Assembly: GCA_900608495.1 (NCBI GenBank)
Contig: UWYT01000325.1
Location: 1 to 64,000 of the forward strand
DNA length: 64,000 nucleotides
Direction: 5' to 3'
Source: Olavius algarvensis spirochete endosymbiont
Lineage (GTDB): Bacteria; Spirochaetota; Spirochaetia; DSM-2461
The notes beneath the pieces are model-generated. The model did no database searches and was not told where the DNA came from. It saw only the letters and a list, made by a program, of their open reading frames with translations. The position numbers and the translations under genes were made by a program. Shown one piece after another: positions 63,973 to 64,000 of this stretch; within the stretch, counting starts at the first letter, position 1, and every line of letters starts with the position of its first letter.

Positions 63973-64000
63973 TGGCCGAGATACACGAAAAATATATTAA
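63972..64000 (+). CDS. Start of a gene cut by window edge
   Basis: ATG 63972 overlaps the tyrA stop (TGATG) and opens a frame, MAEIHEKYI, running off the window. It is presumably co-transcribed with tyrA. Too little is seen for a product call. Confidence 0.55.

Noticed and set aside
1-64000. CRISPR arrays, toxin-antitoxin pairs, phage genes, rRNA and tRNA genes
   Set aside because: Read through on both strands; no repeat-spacer array, no recognised module of these kinds.

Overview
The window reads as chromosomal DNA of a spirochaete (phylum Spirochaetota). Evidence: two FlaB-type flagellin core genes of the short spirochaetal kind (56630-55770 and 55480-54626), a flgN-flgK-flgL-fliW-csrA operon facing a flagellin-flaG-fliD-PilZ-tsaE-tsaB array, PEGA-domain and lipoprotein-type surface proteins, a LolCDE-like transporter behind prfB, and a dimeric-type GlyRS. 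No plasmid, phage, CRISPR, rRNA or tRNA was recognised.

Layout. 1-3.5 kb: low-density DNA with a gene end, a heavily decayed IS3-family transposase and short repeats. 3.5-11 kb: prfB with its programmed +1 frameshift, a PEGA membrane protein, a decayed ftsY, an exported protein and lolC-lolD-lolE. 11-16.6 kb: clpC and a large exported TPR protein. 16.6-23 kb: an HD-GYP variant, a small membrane protein, and three aminoacyl-tRNA synthetases (gltX, glyS, tyrS). 23-31 kb: the leftward operon lepB-ftsI-DUF115 closed by a terminator, a degenerate M23/LysM protein, and secA. 31-43 kb: lipoprotein, small membrane proteins, glgC, the DNA-repair pair mrfA-mrfB, and the leftward trxB-GH3-glgA operon. 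43-58 kb: flagellar and cyclic-di-GMP region. 58-64 kb: zapA with a coiled-coil partner, infC-rpmI-rplT, pta-dapB-dapA and a prephenate dehydrogenase.

How the genes work together. The central theme is late flagellar assembly and its post-transcriptional control. FlgN, FlgK, FlgL, FlaG, FliD and the flagellins build the filament and its junctions; FliW and CsrA form the known partner switch that controls flagellin translation. The leaders of both flagellin genes carry hairpins with a GGA-containing hexaloop (ACGGAU and AUGGAU) 23-26 nt before the start codon, a close fit to the CsrA ligand. Weaker versions lie at flaG and fliD. Two PilZ proteins and an HD-GYP variant suggest cyclic-di-GMP input.

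Other points of note are the decay of ftsY in what looks like its ancestral operon slot, the loss of catalytic residues in the M23 protein, and several genes without a Shine-Dalgarno sequence whose predicted transcription start falls on or next to the start codon. All functional calls come from reading translations by eye; no database search was run.
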